Positions 8,689 to 16,762 of a DNA stretch of 64,000 nucleotides are shown here, one piece after another. Position 1 is the stretch's first letter. Each line of letters starts with the position of its first letter. The notes below the pieces were generated by a model. That model had not been told where the DNA came from. It saw only the letters and a list, made by a program, of their open reading frames with translations, and searched no databases. The stretch is from assembly GCA_034927285.1 (NCBI GenBank), contig JAYFQF010000004.1:75100-139099 (forward strand). The letters are read 5' to 3'. The translations under genes were made by a program, and so were the position numbers. This DNA is from JAYFQF01 sp034927285 (GTDB lineage: Bacteria; Bacillota; Peptococcia; DRI-13; UBA5745).

Positions 8689-8767
8689 GCCCGTCAGCGA
8701 AAGTGGAAAGTTGATCATTTAGCCTTTTTGGCCGGTTTTTTGCCGTAATGCCGGGATGTTGACGGGC
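8689..8767 (-). promoter_or_regulatory. Possible attenuator hairpin in the metH leader
   Basis: Read on the minus strand, GCCCGTCA (8767-8760) can pair with TGACGGGC (8696-8689), which is followed at once by TTTTT. The loop of about 60 bases contains a further CCGG/CCGG pairing. No known S-box or cobalamin riboswitch motif was recognised. Confidence 0.35.
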
Positions 8768-8896
8768 CTGGCATATTCCGGCGCCGGCCGAGTATATATA
8801 AAGAAAGTGCCGGCGTCGCAGACGGCGGCGGCACGACGGCGGTGGGACAAAGCTGCTGATCCAATGTGGGCAAAGAAGCCGGTGGGGGAGAGGGTT

Positions 8897-9868
8897 ATGG
8901 TGAGAATACAAAACAGAAATCAAAACAGCGGCGGTGATTATACCAAAAGCCACAGCCGGCGGATGTTCCGCAGAGGGGATTTTGGCTGGAACGGTCCGGG
9001 AGGCAGGGGGAACGTCTCTTATCAATACCACCGCAGCGCCAAACGCCGGCTGGTGATTCAGTCGGCCATAAGCCTGGTTATTTTCCTGACGATCATCGCC
9101 GTATTTACCTGGCCCGGCGCCGGCATGGCAAAAGCCAGGGCGGTAATCCGCAATTATTTGGTGGAAGATTACGGGATGACGCCGGTATTTAATTTTGTGG
9201 ATACCGTGATGGCCTGGGGAAATTCCCTGGACTGGAACGAGGATATGCCAAACGGCCGGGCCTCCCTGGGCAGCTTGCCTGAAGGCAGCAGGCCTCCGTC
9301 CTCTCAGGTAACCTTGCCGGCGGACGGCAGAGTTTTGCCTGCGGCGGGTGACGAGGACCAGGGGACGGCAGGGGAGGAAAGCCTTACCGCCCGTATTACC
9401 GGCGGCGGCGATTGGCTGGAAGACAGCCTGGCGGTATCCGCAGAAACCGGAGGGGAAGAGGGCGCCGCCGCAGGTCTTTGGATTGAAACGGCCCCCGAAG
9501 GCCTGATCCGGGCGGCCATGGCCGGCACGGTCACCGCCGCGGTCCGGGAGGATACGGGGCTTTATTGCCTTGAACTGGCCTGCGGAGAAGGCTGGAGCTT
9601 CCGTTACAGTCATTTGGACAGCTTGGCCGTGGCGGAAGGCGCGGCAGTGGAACAGGGGGCGGAATTGGGACGAGCCGGTAAAAGCAGCCCGGCCGTCAAG
9701 AGTAACGGGACTTCCTCCGGCGGCGCTTCCGGCGTCCAGGAGGGGACAGCTCAGTCCGGAGCGGATGGCGCCGCCGGCATGGCTGAGGAGAGCAGCAAAG
9801 TCTGTGTGCAAGTATATTATAACGGCGGCGCCATCGACCCCATCTCCTTTTTCCTGGGGGGGCTTTGA
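8897..9868 (+). CDS. spoIVFA: SpoIVFA-like membrane protein with degenerate M23 domain
   Basis: A 323-residue protein with a basic, Arg/Asn-rich cytoplasmic N-terminus, one membrane helix (about residues 55-75), an acidic low-complexity linker, and a C-terminal LytM/M23-like fold. The M23 zinc ligands are not kept: only YSHLDSL resembles the family, and the final HxH is replaced by QVYYNG, which fits the non-catalytic SpoIVFA that anchors and regulates the pro-sigma-K protease SpoIVFB. The position just before the rng-rplU-obg cluster is the usual spoIVF location. The expected spoIVFB gene does not follow. The ATG is chosen for GGGGGAG six bases upstream. Alternative: another M23-like sporulation protein (SpoIIQ type). 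Confidence 0.7.
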   Translation: MVRIQNRNQNSGGDYTKSHSRRMFRRGDFGWNGPGGRGNVSYQYHRSAKRRLVIQSAISLVIFLTIIAVFTWPGAGMAKARAVIRNYLVEDYGMTPVFNFVDTVMAWGNSLDWNEDMPNGRASLGSLPEGSRPPSSQVTLPADGRVLPAAGDEDQGTAGEESLTARITGGGDWLEDSLAVSAETGGEEGAAAGLWIETAPEGLIRAAMAGTVTAAVREDTGLYCLELACGEGWSFRYSHLDSLAVAEGAAVEQGAELGRAGKSSPAVKSNGTSSGGASGVQEGTAQSGADGAAGMAEESSKVCVQVYYNGGAIDPISFFLGGL

Positions 9869-9894
9869 ACCGTCTGCGGCGCCGGCCATAGCGG

Positions 9895-9917
9895 CCGGCA
9901 AAGGCTTTTTTTGCCGG
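9895..9917 (+). terminator. Hairpin after the spoIVFA-like gene
   Basis: CCGGCAAA and TTTGCCGG pair around a GGCTTTT loop. No T tract follows the stem, so this may be a processing or pausing hairpin. Confidence 0.35.
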
Positions 9918-10038
9918 GCCTTACGGAAAAAGGGAGAAATGTTTTATTGCAATAACTGCCGGCAAAGGATATTATGATAAAGGGATTTTTACGCTTAAAC
10001 AGGCAAAAAAACCAGAAAATCTGCCGGGAGGGCCTTCA

Positions 10039-12024
10039 TTGCAAAATCCGATGGTAAATGGAAAAACCGCCGTAGCGCCGTTTTTGGAATCGGTGACCAA
10101 GCCCCAGCGCTATCTGGGCGGCGAATATAACGAAATCAGAAAAGACTGGGATGGGGTCGAATGCCGCTTCCTTTTCGGCTTTCCCGACGTCTATGAGGTG
10201 GGGATGTCCCACCTGGGGCTGCAGATTCTCTATGAAGCGGTGAACCGGGAGCCGGAATTATTGATGGAGCGCACCTTCAGTCCCTGGGTGGACCTGGAGG
10301 AAATCATGGTCCGGGAGAACCTGCCCCTTTACGGGCTGGAGTCCGGCCGGCCGGTGCGGGATTACGACTGCATAGGGTTTACGCTTCAGCACGAAATGTG
10401 CTACACCAACGTACTGAATATGCTGCGCCTGGGCGGCGTGCCTTTGTATGCCCGGGATCGGGGGCCAAAAGACCTTTTGGTGATCGCCGGGGGCCCTTGC
10501 GCCTCCAACGTGGAACCGTTGGCGCCGTTTTTGGACGCGGTGGTGCTGGGTGAAGGGGAACTGCTTCTGCCTCAGCTGCTGAAAGTTCTTGGCCGGCATA
10601 AAAAAAGCGCCGGCGGCCTGGTCCGGCGGGAGGAGATTTTACCGGAGCTGGCAAAAATGCAGGGGATCTATGTCCCGTCTTTGTATGAAATGACTTACGC
10701 TCAGGAAGCCGGCCAAAGCGATGCCCCGGGAGACGGCGGGACGGGGGAGGCCGGTAAAGAGCCTGGTACGGCCGGGGAAGACAGGCCCCTGGGATTAAGC
10801 CCCTTGCTGACCTCCATCCGGCCCAGGGCCGGCGCTCCCGGCCGGGTCAGAAAAGCCCGCCTGAAAGAACTGGAAGGGGCGGTATTTCCCGAGCGGCCCA
10901 TTGTGCCCTATATCGAGGTGGTCCATGACCGGATGATGCTGGAGATTTTGCGGGGCTGCACCAGGGGCTGCCGTTTTTGTCAGGCCGGCATGATTTACCG
11001 GCCGGTGCGGGAGCGCTCCGCCGGGGCCCTGGCCTGTCAGGCCAGGACCATCAAAACCAATACCGGTCACAACGAGATCTCTTTGACCTCTTTGTCCAGC
11101 TCTGATCACAGCTGCATAAAAGAACTGGTGGAAACCCTGGTGGCGGAGTTTCAGGAGGATCAGATCAGCGTGTCCCTGCCTTCCTTGCGGGCCAATCATT
11201 TTTCCGTGGGGCTGGCGGAGGAAATCCAGAAGGTGCGCCGTACCGGCTTTACCTTCGCGCCGGAGGCCGGCAGCCAGAGAATGCGGGATATCATCAATAA
11301 AGGCGTAACGGAAGAAGCCCTGTTAAATACGATTTTCAAGGCGGTATCCGCCGGCTGGACCCAGATCAAGCTTTATTTCATGATCGGCTTGCCCGGCGAA
11401 ACCCTGGAGGACGTGGCCGCCATCGCCCGCCTCTGTGAAAAGGTGGTGCGTCAGGGCACCCAGGTATTGCGGGAACAGGGGGGCAGAGGCGCCCTGACGG
11501 TTACCGCCAGTGTGTCAAATTTCGTGCCCAAGGCCCATACGCCTTTTCAGTGGGTGGGACAAGCTTCCCTGGCGGAGCTGCGTCAGCGGCAGCAGTACCT
11601 GCGCCAGGAGATCCGTGACCGCCGCATACGCTATACTTACCACGACGCCTTCACCAGCGTGCTGGAGGCGGCGTTTGCCCGGGGCGGCCGGGAGCTGGCT
11701 CCTGTCCTGGTTAAGGCCCTGGATAAAGGCTGCCGCTTTGACAGCTGGTCGGAGCATTTCCGGCCCAAGACCTGGCGGGAGGCCTTTGAGGAGGCGGGCT
11801 GGGATCTGGAGGCTATCGCCGCCCGGTCCTATGGCCTGGAGGATGTTTTGCCCTGGGATCATTTGGACTACGGCGTGGATCCCCGGTATTTGAAACAGGA
11901 ATACGCCAGGGCCCTGGAGGAAAAGCTGACCGGCGACTGCCGCTATCACGGCTGCAGCGGCTGCGGGGTCTGCAATGAAAAAGAGGGCGGCTTGGTCCTG
12001 TACGGGGAGGCGGTGGATCAGTGA
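10039..12024 (+). CDS. B12-binding-domain radical SAM protein (TIGR03960 type)
   Basis: A 661-residue protein with an N-terminal cobalamin-binding-like Rossmann region (about 30-190), a Gly/Glu-rich insertion (about 225-270) and a radical SAM core with the cluster motif CTRGCRFC. The C-terminus ends in a cysteine-rich segment (CRYHGCSGCGVC). The TTG start at 10039 is supported by GGGAGGG 7 bases upstream. The family has no established reaction; its gene regularly sits beside a TIGR03936 gene and rng, as here, where the stop overlaps the next start by 4 bases. A role in tRNA or ribosome modification is often guessed from that context but is not shown by the sequence. Confidence 0.88.
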   Translation: MQNPMVNGKTAVAPFLESVTKPQRYLGGEYNEIRKDWDGVECRFLFGFPDVYEVGMSHLGLQILYEAVNREPELLMERTFSPWVDLEEIMVRENLPLYGLESGRPVRDYDCIGFTLQHEMCYTNVLNMLRLGGVPLYARDRGPKDLLVIAGGPCASNVEPLAPFLDAVVLGEGELLLPQLLKVLGRHKKSAGGLVRREEILPELAKMQGIYVPSLYEMTYAQEAGQSDAPGDGGTGEAGKEPGTAGEDRPLGLSPLLTSIRPRAGAPGRVRKARLKELEGAVFPERPIVPYIEVVHDRMMLEILRGCTRGCRFCQAGMIYRPVRERSAGALACQARTIKTNTGHNEISLTSLSSSDHSCIKELVETLVAEFQEDQISVSLPSLRANHFSVGLAEEIQKVRRTGFTFAPEAGSQRMRDIINKGVTEEALLNTIFKAVSAGWTQIKLYFMIGLPGETLEDVAAIARLCEKVVRQGTQVLREQGGRGALTVTASVSNFVPKAHTPFQWVGQASLAELRQRQQYLRQEIRDRRIRYTYHDAFTSVLEAAFARGGRELAPVLVKALDKGCRFDSWSEHFRPKTWREAFEEAGWDLEAIAARSYGLEDVLPWDHLDYGVDPRYLKQEYARALEEKLTGDCRYHGCSGCGVCNEKEGGLVLYGEAVDQ

Positions 12025-12737
12025 AGCTGAGGATTTGCTATGAGAAAACCGAGGCGGGCCGCTTTTTGTCTCATCTGGACCTGGCCCGTACCATGGAGCG
12101 CAGCCTGCGCCGGGCCGGTATCCCCCTGGCCTTTTCCGAAGGCTTTAATCCCCACCCCAAAATGTCTTTCGCCTCGGCTCTGGCCGTGGGCATTACCGGG
12201 GAGCGGGAGTATCTGGACCTTGAGCTGCGCCGCAGGATAAACCCGGAACAGACGGGGCAGGCGATCGCCCAGGCTATGCCGCCGGCCCTTAAGCTGGTGG
12301 CCCTCCGGGAGATCCAGGGGCCGGGCAAAAGCCTGTCAGCTTTAATCAACCGGGCGGTGTATGCCCTGGCGGTACCCGCCGAGGCAGTGCCGCCGGAAAA
12401 AGTTCAGACCGGCATCGACGGGGTGCTGGCCGCCCGGGAGCTTTGGCGGCAGCCTAAGGTAAAGCCCGGAAAAAAACCGATTCCTGCCAAAGAGGTGCGC
12501 CATCTGATCCAGGACCTGCGGATCGGGACGGCACAAAACAGCGGCGCCGTTCCGGAGCAGCTGCTGGTGGAGATGACCTTGACTTTAAATAACGAAGGGC
12601 AATTACGGCCGCAGGAAATCTGGCAGATGATCGGCGAAAAGGGCGGCTTTTTCCCGGCAAAGCCCCTTTGGGTCTGCCGCAGGGCCCTTTTGATCGCCCG
12701 GGACGGTAAAGCCTTCAGCCCGATGGAAGGAGTTTAG
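12021..12737 (+). CDS. TIGR03936/DUF2344 family protein
   Basis: A 238-residue protein beginning with the family-typical LRICYEKTEAGRFLSHLDL and FSEGFNPHPKMSFA. The start is GTG, overlapping the stop of the radical SAM gene (GTGA), so the pair is translationally coupled. Function is unknown; in some genomes this domain is fused to the TIGR03960 radical SAM protein, which implies that the two act together, probably in RNA metabolism. Confidence 0.88.
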   Translation: MKLRICYEKTEAGRFLSHLDLARTMERSLRRAGIPLAFSEGFNPHPKMSFASALAVGITGEREYLDLELRRRINPEQTGQAIAQAMPPALKLVALREIQGPGKSLSALINRAVYALAVPAEAVPPEKVQTGIDGVLAARELWRQPKVKPGKKPIPAKEVRHLIQDLRIGTAQNSGAVPEQLLVEMTLTLNNEGQLRPQEIWQMIGEKGGFFPAKPLWVCRRALLIARDGKAFSPMEGV

Positions 12738-12745
12738 CTAAGGCC

Positions 12746-13999
12746 ATGCGCAGAGAAATTCTGATGAAAGTGGAAGGCAGTGAAACCAAGGTGGTGGTCA
12801 CCGAGGACGGCCGCTTGGTGGAGCTGTATGTGGAACGGGAACGGGACCAAAGAGTGGTGGGGAATATCTATAAAGGGATAGTAAAAAATATCCTGCCCGG
12901 CATGCAGGCGGCCTTTGTGGATATCGGCCTGGAAAAAAACGCTTTCCTGTATGTGGCCGACGCCCGTACCGCCCACGGCGACGAGGCGAAGGGGATCGAA
13001 GGCCTTTCCGTACCCATTCAGGGCCTCCTGAAGGAAGGCCAGGACATTATGGTGCAGATTTCCAAAGAACCCGTAGGCACCAAGGGCGCCCGCATTACCT
13101 CCCAGATCACGATTCCCGGCCGCTTCTTGGTGCTTATGCCCACTATGGACAATATCACCGTTTCCCGCCGCATTACCGAAGGGGAGGAAAAGCGGCGGCT
13201 TTTAGCTTTGGCCCAGGAGCTGAAGCCCGGGGGGATGGGCCTGATCGTCCGCACCGTGGGCGAGGGCGCTTCCCGGGAGGATCTGATCCAGGACCGGGAC
13301 CACCTGCTGCGAATTTGGGAAGGCATCGCCCAAAACTATGAAAAAGGCGGCGCCAGGGGTCTGGTTTACCAGGACCTGGCCCTTTCCCAGCGGATACTGC
13401 GGGATATTTTCAGCACCGACGTAAACCGGCTGATGGTCAATTCCCGCCAGCTGTATAATCAGGTGGTGGACTTCATCGAGACCATGGAGCCGCGCCTGAA
13501 AAAGAAGGTTTTCGTCTGCAACATGGAAGAATTATTTGAAAAGTACAATGTGGACTTTGAGATGCGCCAGGCCCTGGACCGCAAGGTCTGGATGAAGAAC
13601 GGCAGCTACCTGATCTTCGACCATACCGAGGCTCTTACCGTTATCGATGTAAATACCGGAAAATATGTGGGCAGTACCAACCTGGACGATACGGTGCTGC
13701 GCACCAACGTCGAAGCCGCCCGGGAGATCGCCCGGCAGCTGCGCATCCGGAATATCGGCGGCATCATCATTATCGACTTTATCGATATGAATGAGGAAAC
13801 CCATAAACGAAAGGTTTTGGAGGCCTTTGAGGCGGAGCTGAAAAAAGACAAGGTCCGGACCCATATCCTGGGGATCACGGCTCTGGGCCTGGTGGAAATC
13901 ACCAGAAAAAAAGTGCGCCAGTCTTTGGACAGCACCCTGGAAACCTGCTGTCCTGTCTGCGGCGGCAAAGGCCGGGTTCCTTACCTTTCGGAAGAATAA
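12746..13999 (+). CDS. rng: Ribonuclease E/G family endoribonuclease
   Basis: An endonuclease for rRNA maturation and mRNA decay. The 417-residue protein has an S1 RNA-binding domain (about 35-125), an RNase H-like and DNase I-like catalytic region with metal-binding aspartates in TVIDVNTGKYVG and IIIDFIDM, and the zinc-link CCPVCGG near the end. The protein stops about 12 residues after the zinc link, so it lacks the small C-terminal dimer domain present in E. coli RNase G (489 residues). It follows the TIGR03936 gene by 8 bases and belongs to the same transcription unit. Confidence 0.92.
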   Translation: MRREILMKVEGSETKVVVTEDGRLVELYVERERDQRVVGNIYKGIVKNILPGMQAAFVDIGLEKNAFLYVADARTAHGDEAKGIEGLSVPIQGLLKEGQDIMVQISKEPVGTKGARITSQITIPGRFLVLMPTMDNITVSRRITEGEEKRRLLALAQELKPGGMGLIVRTVGEGASREDLIQDRDHLLRIWEGIAQNYEKGGARGLVYQDLALSQRILRDIFSTDVNRLMVNSRQLYNQVVDFIETMEPRLKKKVFVCNMEELFEKYNVDFEMRQALDRKVWMKNGSYLIFDHTEALTVIDVNTGKYVGSTNLDDTVLRTNVEAAREIARQLRIRNIGGIIIIDFIDMNEETHKRKVLEAFEAELKKDKVRTHILGITALGLVEITRKKVRQSLDSTLETCCPVCGGKGRVPYLSEE

Positions 14000-14006
14000 C
14001 GCTTGT

Positions 14007-14072
14007 TTACCCTCCGCGGGCATGATATCTTATGATCATGAATCCAATTCTTAGCAGGCATAAGGAGGGTAA
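14007..14072 (+). promoter_or_regulatory. Possible SD-sequestering stem before the aldehyde dehydrogenase gene
   Basis: TTACCCTCC (14007-14015) is the exact complement of GGAGGGTAA (14064-14072), which contains the ribosome binding site of the gene starting at 14077. Pairing would hide the site. Confidence 0.35.
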
Positions 14073-14076
14073 CTCA

Positions 14077-15519
14077 ATGAGAGAGTATCAGCTGTATATT
14101 GGCGGCCGATGGCATCCTGCCGGATCCGGCCGCGTGGCGGAGGATATCAACCCTGCCGACGGCAGAGCCTGGGCCTTGGTGCATATGGCCGGCGAAAAGG
14201 AACTGGAAGCGGCCCTGGCCGGCGCTTATGCCGCCGGCGAGACCTGGGCCGCCGTCTTGCCGGAAAGGCGGGAGGCAATTTTGCTGAAAGCGGCGGAGGT
14301 GATGCTTTCCCGGGCCGATGAGCTGACGGAAGTGCTGGTTACGGAAAGCGGCTCCGCTTATGCCAAGGCGAAAGGCGAGGTCCTGGGTTCCGCGGGCATT
14401 TTCAGGGTGGCGGCCGGAGAGTGCCGCCGCCATAATACGGAAATTCTGCCGCCGGCTCTGGAAGGCCAGGTTTCCATGACCCTTCGCCGGCCCCTGGGTC
14501 TGATCCTGGGCATCACTCCCTTTAACTATCCTTTGATCCTGGCGGTAAAAAAACTGGCTTACGCCCTGGCCGCCGGCAATACCTTTTTGCTGAAGCCCTC
14601 GCCCCATACGCCGGTGATCAGTCTGCTGACCGCCGAGATCCTGAAAGAGGCGGGGCTGCCCGATCATGTGCTGAACGTGACGCCGGTGGAGACGGCGGAA
14701 GCTTCCGGCCGCCTGGTGAACGATCCCCGGGTGGCCATGGTATCCTTTACCGGCAGCAGCCGGGTAGGCCGGCGAATCGCTATGGACTGCGCCGGAAACT
14801 TAAAGCGGTATAATATGGAACTGGGCGGGAAAAATCCCCTGATCCTCCTGGAGGATTATGACCTGCGGCAAGCGGCGGAGATCATCGGCTACGGGGCTTT
14901 CTGCCATCAGGGGCAGGTCTGCATGGCTACCTCCCGGGTCATTGCCGTAGGAGAAAGCTATCAGGCTATTCAGCCCTTGCTGGTCCGGCGGGCCCGGTCT
15001 TTGAAGGTGGGAGACCCCAAAGACCGGGAGGTAGTGATCGGGCCGCTGATCGACCAGGCCCACTGCGCTTTTATCGACGGCCAGATCCGGGACGCCGTAA
15101 GCAAGGGCGCCACCCTTCTGACCGGCGGCCGTCATCAGGGCCCTTATTATGAACCTACCGTACTGGCCGGCGTGACCCCGGATATGGAAATCTTTTATCA
15201 GGAAACTTTTGGGCCGGTCACCAGTTTGATCCGGGCGGAAAGTCCCGGGGAAGCCCTGGCTTTATGCAACGATAATTTTTACGGACTGTCGGCGGCCCTT
15301 TTGACCAATGACCTGGCCCTGGCCTGGGAGCTGGGCCAAAAAATCGAAGCCGGCATGGTGCATATTAACGATACCACCTTTCTTTCCGCCACCACGGCGC
15401 CTTCCGGCGGCGTAAAGCTGTCCGGCGCGGGGCGGGAGGGAGGCCGTTATTCCATGGACGAGTACACAGAAATCAAATGGCTGACCATGCAGACCTGCCC
15501 CCGGAAAATGCCTTTTTAA
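14077..15519 (+). CDS. NAD(P)-dependent aldehyde dehydrogenase
   Basis: Oxidises an aldehyde to the acid. The 480-residue protein has the full ALDH superfamily signature: GITPFNYPL, a FTGSSRVGRRI cofactor loop, the general base in MELGGKNPLI, and the catalytic cysteine C282 in HQGQVCMA. It is closest in look to benzaldehyde/salicylaldehyde or succinate-semialdehyde type enzymes, but the substrate cannot be read from sequence. The ATG has GGAGGG 7 bases upstream. It interrupts the otherwise conserved rng-rplU order and is followed by the strong rplU promoter, so it looks like an insertion. Confidence 0.88.
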   Translation: MREYQLYIGGRWHPAGSGRVAEDINPADGRAWALVHMAGEKELEAALAGAYAAGETWAAVLPERREAILLKAAEVMLSRADELTEVLVTESGSAYAKAKGEVLGSAGIFRVAAGECRRHNTEILPPALEGQVSMTLRRPLGLILGITPFNYPLILAVKKLAYALAAGNTFLLKPSPHTPVISLLTAEILKEAGLPDHVLNVTPVETAEASGRLVNDPRVAMVSFTGSSRVGRRIAMDCAGNLKRYNMELGGKNPLILLEDYDLRQAAEIIGYGAFCHQGQVCMATSRVIAVGESYQAIQPLLVRRARSLKVGDPKDREVVIGPLIDQAHCAFIDGQIRDAVSKGATLLTGGRHQGPYYEPTVLAGVTPDMEIFYQETFGPVTSLIRAESPGEALALCNDNFYGLSAALLTNDLALAWELGQKIEAGMVHINDTTFLSATTAPSGGVKLSGAGREGGRYSMDEYTEIKWLTMQTCPRKMPF

Positions 15520-15548
15520 TCCAAACCGAAAAAACGGTAAAAATAAAA

Positions 15549-15577
15549 TTGACAATTGTAGGGATGAATGATATATT
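15549..15577 (+). promoter_or_regulatory. Sigma-A promoter of the rplU operon
   Basis: Consensus TTGACA (15549-15554), a 17-base spacer and TATATT (15572-15577), directly upstream of the L21 leader. Confidence 0.85.
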
Positions 15578-15587
15578 ATTTTAACGT

Positions 15588-15685
15588 AGGCGCTCTGTCA
15601 GCGTGCCTGCCAAACCGCTCGCGTGAAGGCCACTAAAAGCTTCGGCTGCCTTACGGCGGCGAGTCCAGGTCAGGAGGTGTAACGA
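15588..15685 (+). ncRNA. Ribosomal protein L21 leader
   Basis: The 5' untranslated region of rplU has the layout of the Firmicute L21 leader: GGCGCTCTGTCAGCGTGCCTG, cut here to its recognisable parts GCGCTC and GCGTGCCTGCC, a central hairpin and the closing GAGTCCAGGTCAGGAGGTG region that contains the ribosome binding site. Such leaders bind L21 and give autoregulation. A covariance search would settle it. Confidence 0.7.
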
Positions 15686-15687
15686 AA

Positions 15688-15999
15688 ATGTATGCGATTT
15701 TGGAAACCGGCGGAAAGCAGTTCAACGTAAAAGAGGGCGACGTCCTCAGCGTGGAAAAGCTGAATGCCGAAGTAGGCGAGGCTGTGGAAATTGACAAGGT
15801 TTTGGCCTTGGGCAAGGAAGACGGCATCACCCTGGGAAAACCCTACGTGGAAGGAGCCAAGGTTGTACTGAAGGTCTTAGAGCATGGAAAAGGCGCTAAG
15901 GTTCTGGTGTTCAAGTATAAACCCAAAAAGAAATTCCGCAAGCTCCGCGGTCATCGTCAGCCCTATACCAAAGTAGTGGTTGACAAGATTATTGCCTGA
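15688..15999 (+). CDS. rplU: 50S ribosomal protein L21
   Basis: A 103-residue protein of the normal length, starting MYAILETGGKQFNVKEGD and ending in the basic KKKFRKLRGHRQPYTKV region that contacts 23S rRNA. First gene of the rplU-prp-rpmA operon, read from the TTGACA/TATATT promoter and probably autoregulated through its leader. Confidence 0.98.
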   Translation: MYAILETGGKQFNVKEGDVLSVEKLNAEVGEAVEIDKVLALGKEDGITLGKPYVEGAKVVLKVLEHGKGAKVLVFKYKPKKKFRKLRGHRQPYTKVVVDKIIA

Positions 16000-16000
16000 T

Positions 16001-16372
16001 ATGATCCGGGTCAGCGTAAAAGGAACGCGGCAAAGCCTGCGGGGCTTTCTGATCCGGGGGCACGCCGGCTTTGCGGAAGCCGGCGGGGATATCGTCTGTT
16101 CTGCGGTTTCGGCCCTGGCCACTACGGCTTTGCTGGGGCTCAAACGCTATCTGCCGGGAAAATTCCGCTACGGCGTATCCCAGGAAGGGCTGATTTTCTG
16201 TAAGCTTCAGGAAGACCTGACAGAAAGAGAAGCCCGCGACGCACAAATCATTCTTACCGTCCTGCTTTTAGGCCTGGAAAGCATCGCCGCGGAGTACGGC
16301 CGGTATATCGACTTAGCCTTACAGGAGGTGAAGCACCATGATGAAGATGAATCTGCAGCTGTTCGCTCATAA
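16001..16372 (+). CDS. prp: Ribosomal-processing cysteine protease Prp
   Basis: Also known as YsxB. It removes the N-terminal extension of L27 before ribosome assembly. The 123-residue protein keeps the catalytic pair H21 (RGHAGFAEAGGD) and C33 (IVCSAVSAL). The ATG at 16001 is one base behind the rplU stop and has no clear SD of its own, so translation is likely coupled to rplU. Its 3' end overlaps rpmA by 35 bases. The matching target motif is present in the L27 encoded next door. Confidence 0.93.
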   Translation: MIRVSVKGTRQSLRGFLIRGHAGFAEAGGDIVCSAVSALATTALLGLKRYLPGKFRYGVSQEGLIFCKLQEDLTEREARDAQIILTVLLLGLESIAAEYGRYIDLALQEVKHHDEDESAAVRS

Positions 16373-16628
16373 AAAGGGCGTTGGCAGTTCGCGAAACGGC
16401 CGTGACAGCGCAGCCCAGCGCCTTGGTGTCAAGAGATTTGACGGCCAGCTGGTCAATGCAGGAAACATTCTCGTTCGCCAGAGAGGCACGAAAATCCATC
16501 CCGGCACTAACGTAGGCTTGGGCAAAGACGACACCCTCTTTGCATTGATCGATGGCTATGTAAAATTTGAGCGGCTGGACAAAACCCGCAAAAAAGTCAG
16601 CATCTATGCCGAGAAGGTACAGGCTTAG
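16338..16628 (+). CDS. rpmA: 50S ribosomal protein L27 with Prp-cleaved N-terminal extension
   Basis: A 96-residue protein with a typical L27 body (KKGVGSSRNGRDS, then GNILVRQRGTKIHPG). The first nine residues end in NLQLF before AHKKG, matching the Firmicute Prp cleavage motif (cut after F9 in staphylococcal-type L27). Without cleavage the tail would protrude into the peptidyl transferase centre. Strong AGGAGGTG ribosome binding site inside the 3' end of prp. Confidence 0.97.
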   Translation: MMKMNLQLFAHKKGVGSSRNGRDSAAQRLGVKRFDGQLVNAGNILVRQRGTKIHPGTNVGLGKDDTLFALIDGYVKFERLDKTRKKVSIYAEKVQA

Positions 16629-16654
16629 ATTTTGACCAGCCCATAGTCACAATA

Positions 16655-16680
16655 AAGCCTCGGCTCAGCCGGGGCTTTTT
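16655..16680 (+). terminator. Terminator after rpmA
   Basis: AAAGCC-CGGCT, a two-base loop, then GCCGGGGCT and TTTTT. It separates the ribosomal protein operon from obg, possibly with partial read-through. Confidence 0.75.
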
Positions 16681-16762
16681 CCGTGACGAGTTTCCCCGGA
16701 GGTCTTTTGGGGAACCATAGCGTTGATCTTATTCCCAAAAACGAATTCCGGCGGAGGAAAAT

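Noticed and set aside
8643..8896. SAM-I or cobalamin riboswitch upstream of metH
   Set aside because: None of the conserved core words of either class was found on the minus strand.
8645..9901. 418-codon minus-strand open frame
   Set aside because: It is antisense to the spoIVFA-like gene, which has a good start, topology and context; the long frame is a by-product of GC-rich codon use.
9939..9977. Twelve-codon frame MFYCNNCRQRIL between spoIVFA-like and radical SAM genes
   Set aside because: Has a CxxC and a purine-rich stretch before it, but the SD is too close to the ATG and the frame is too short to support as a gene.
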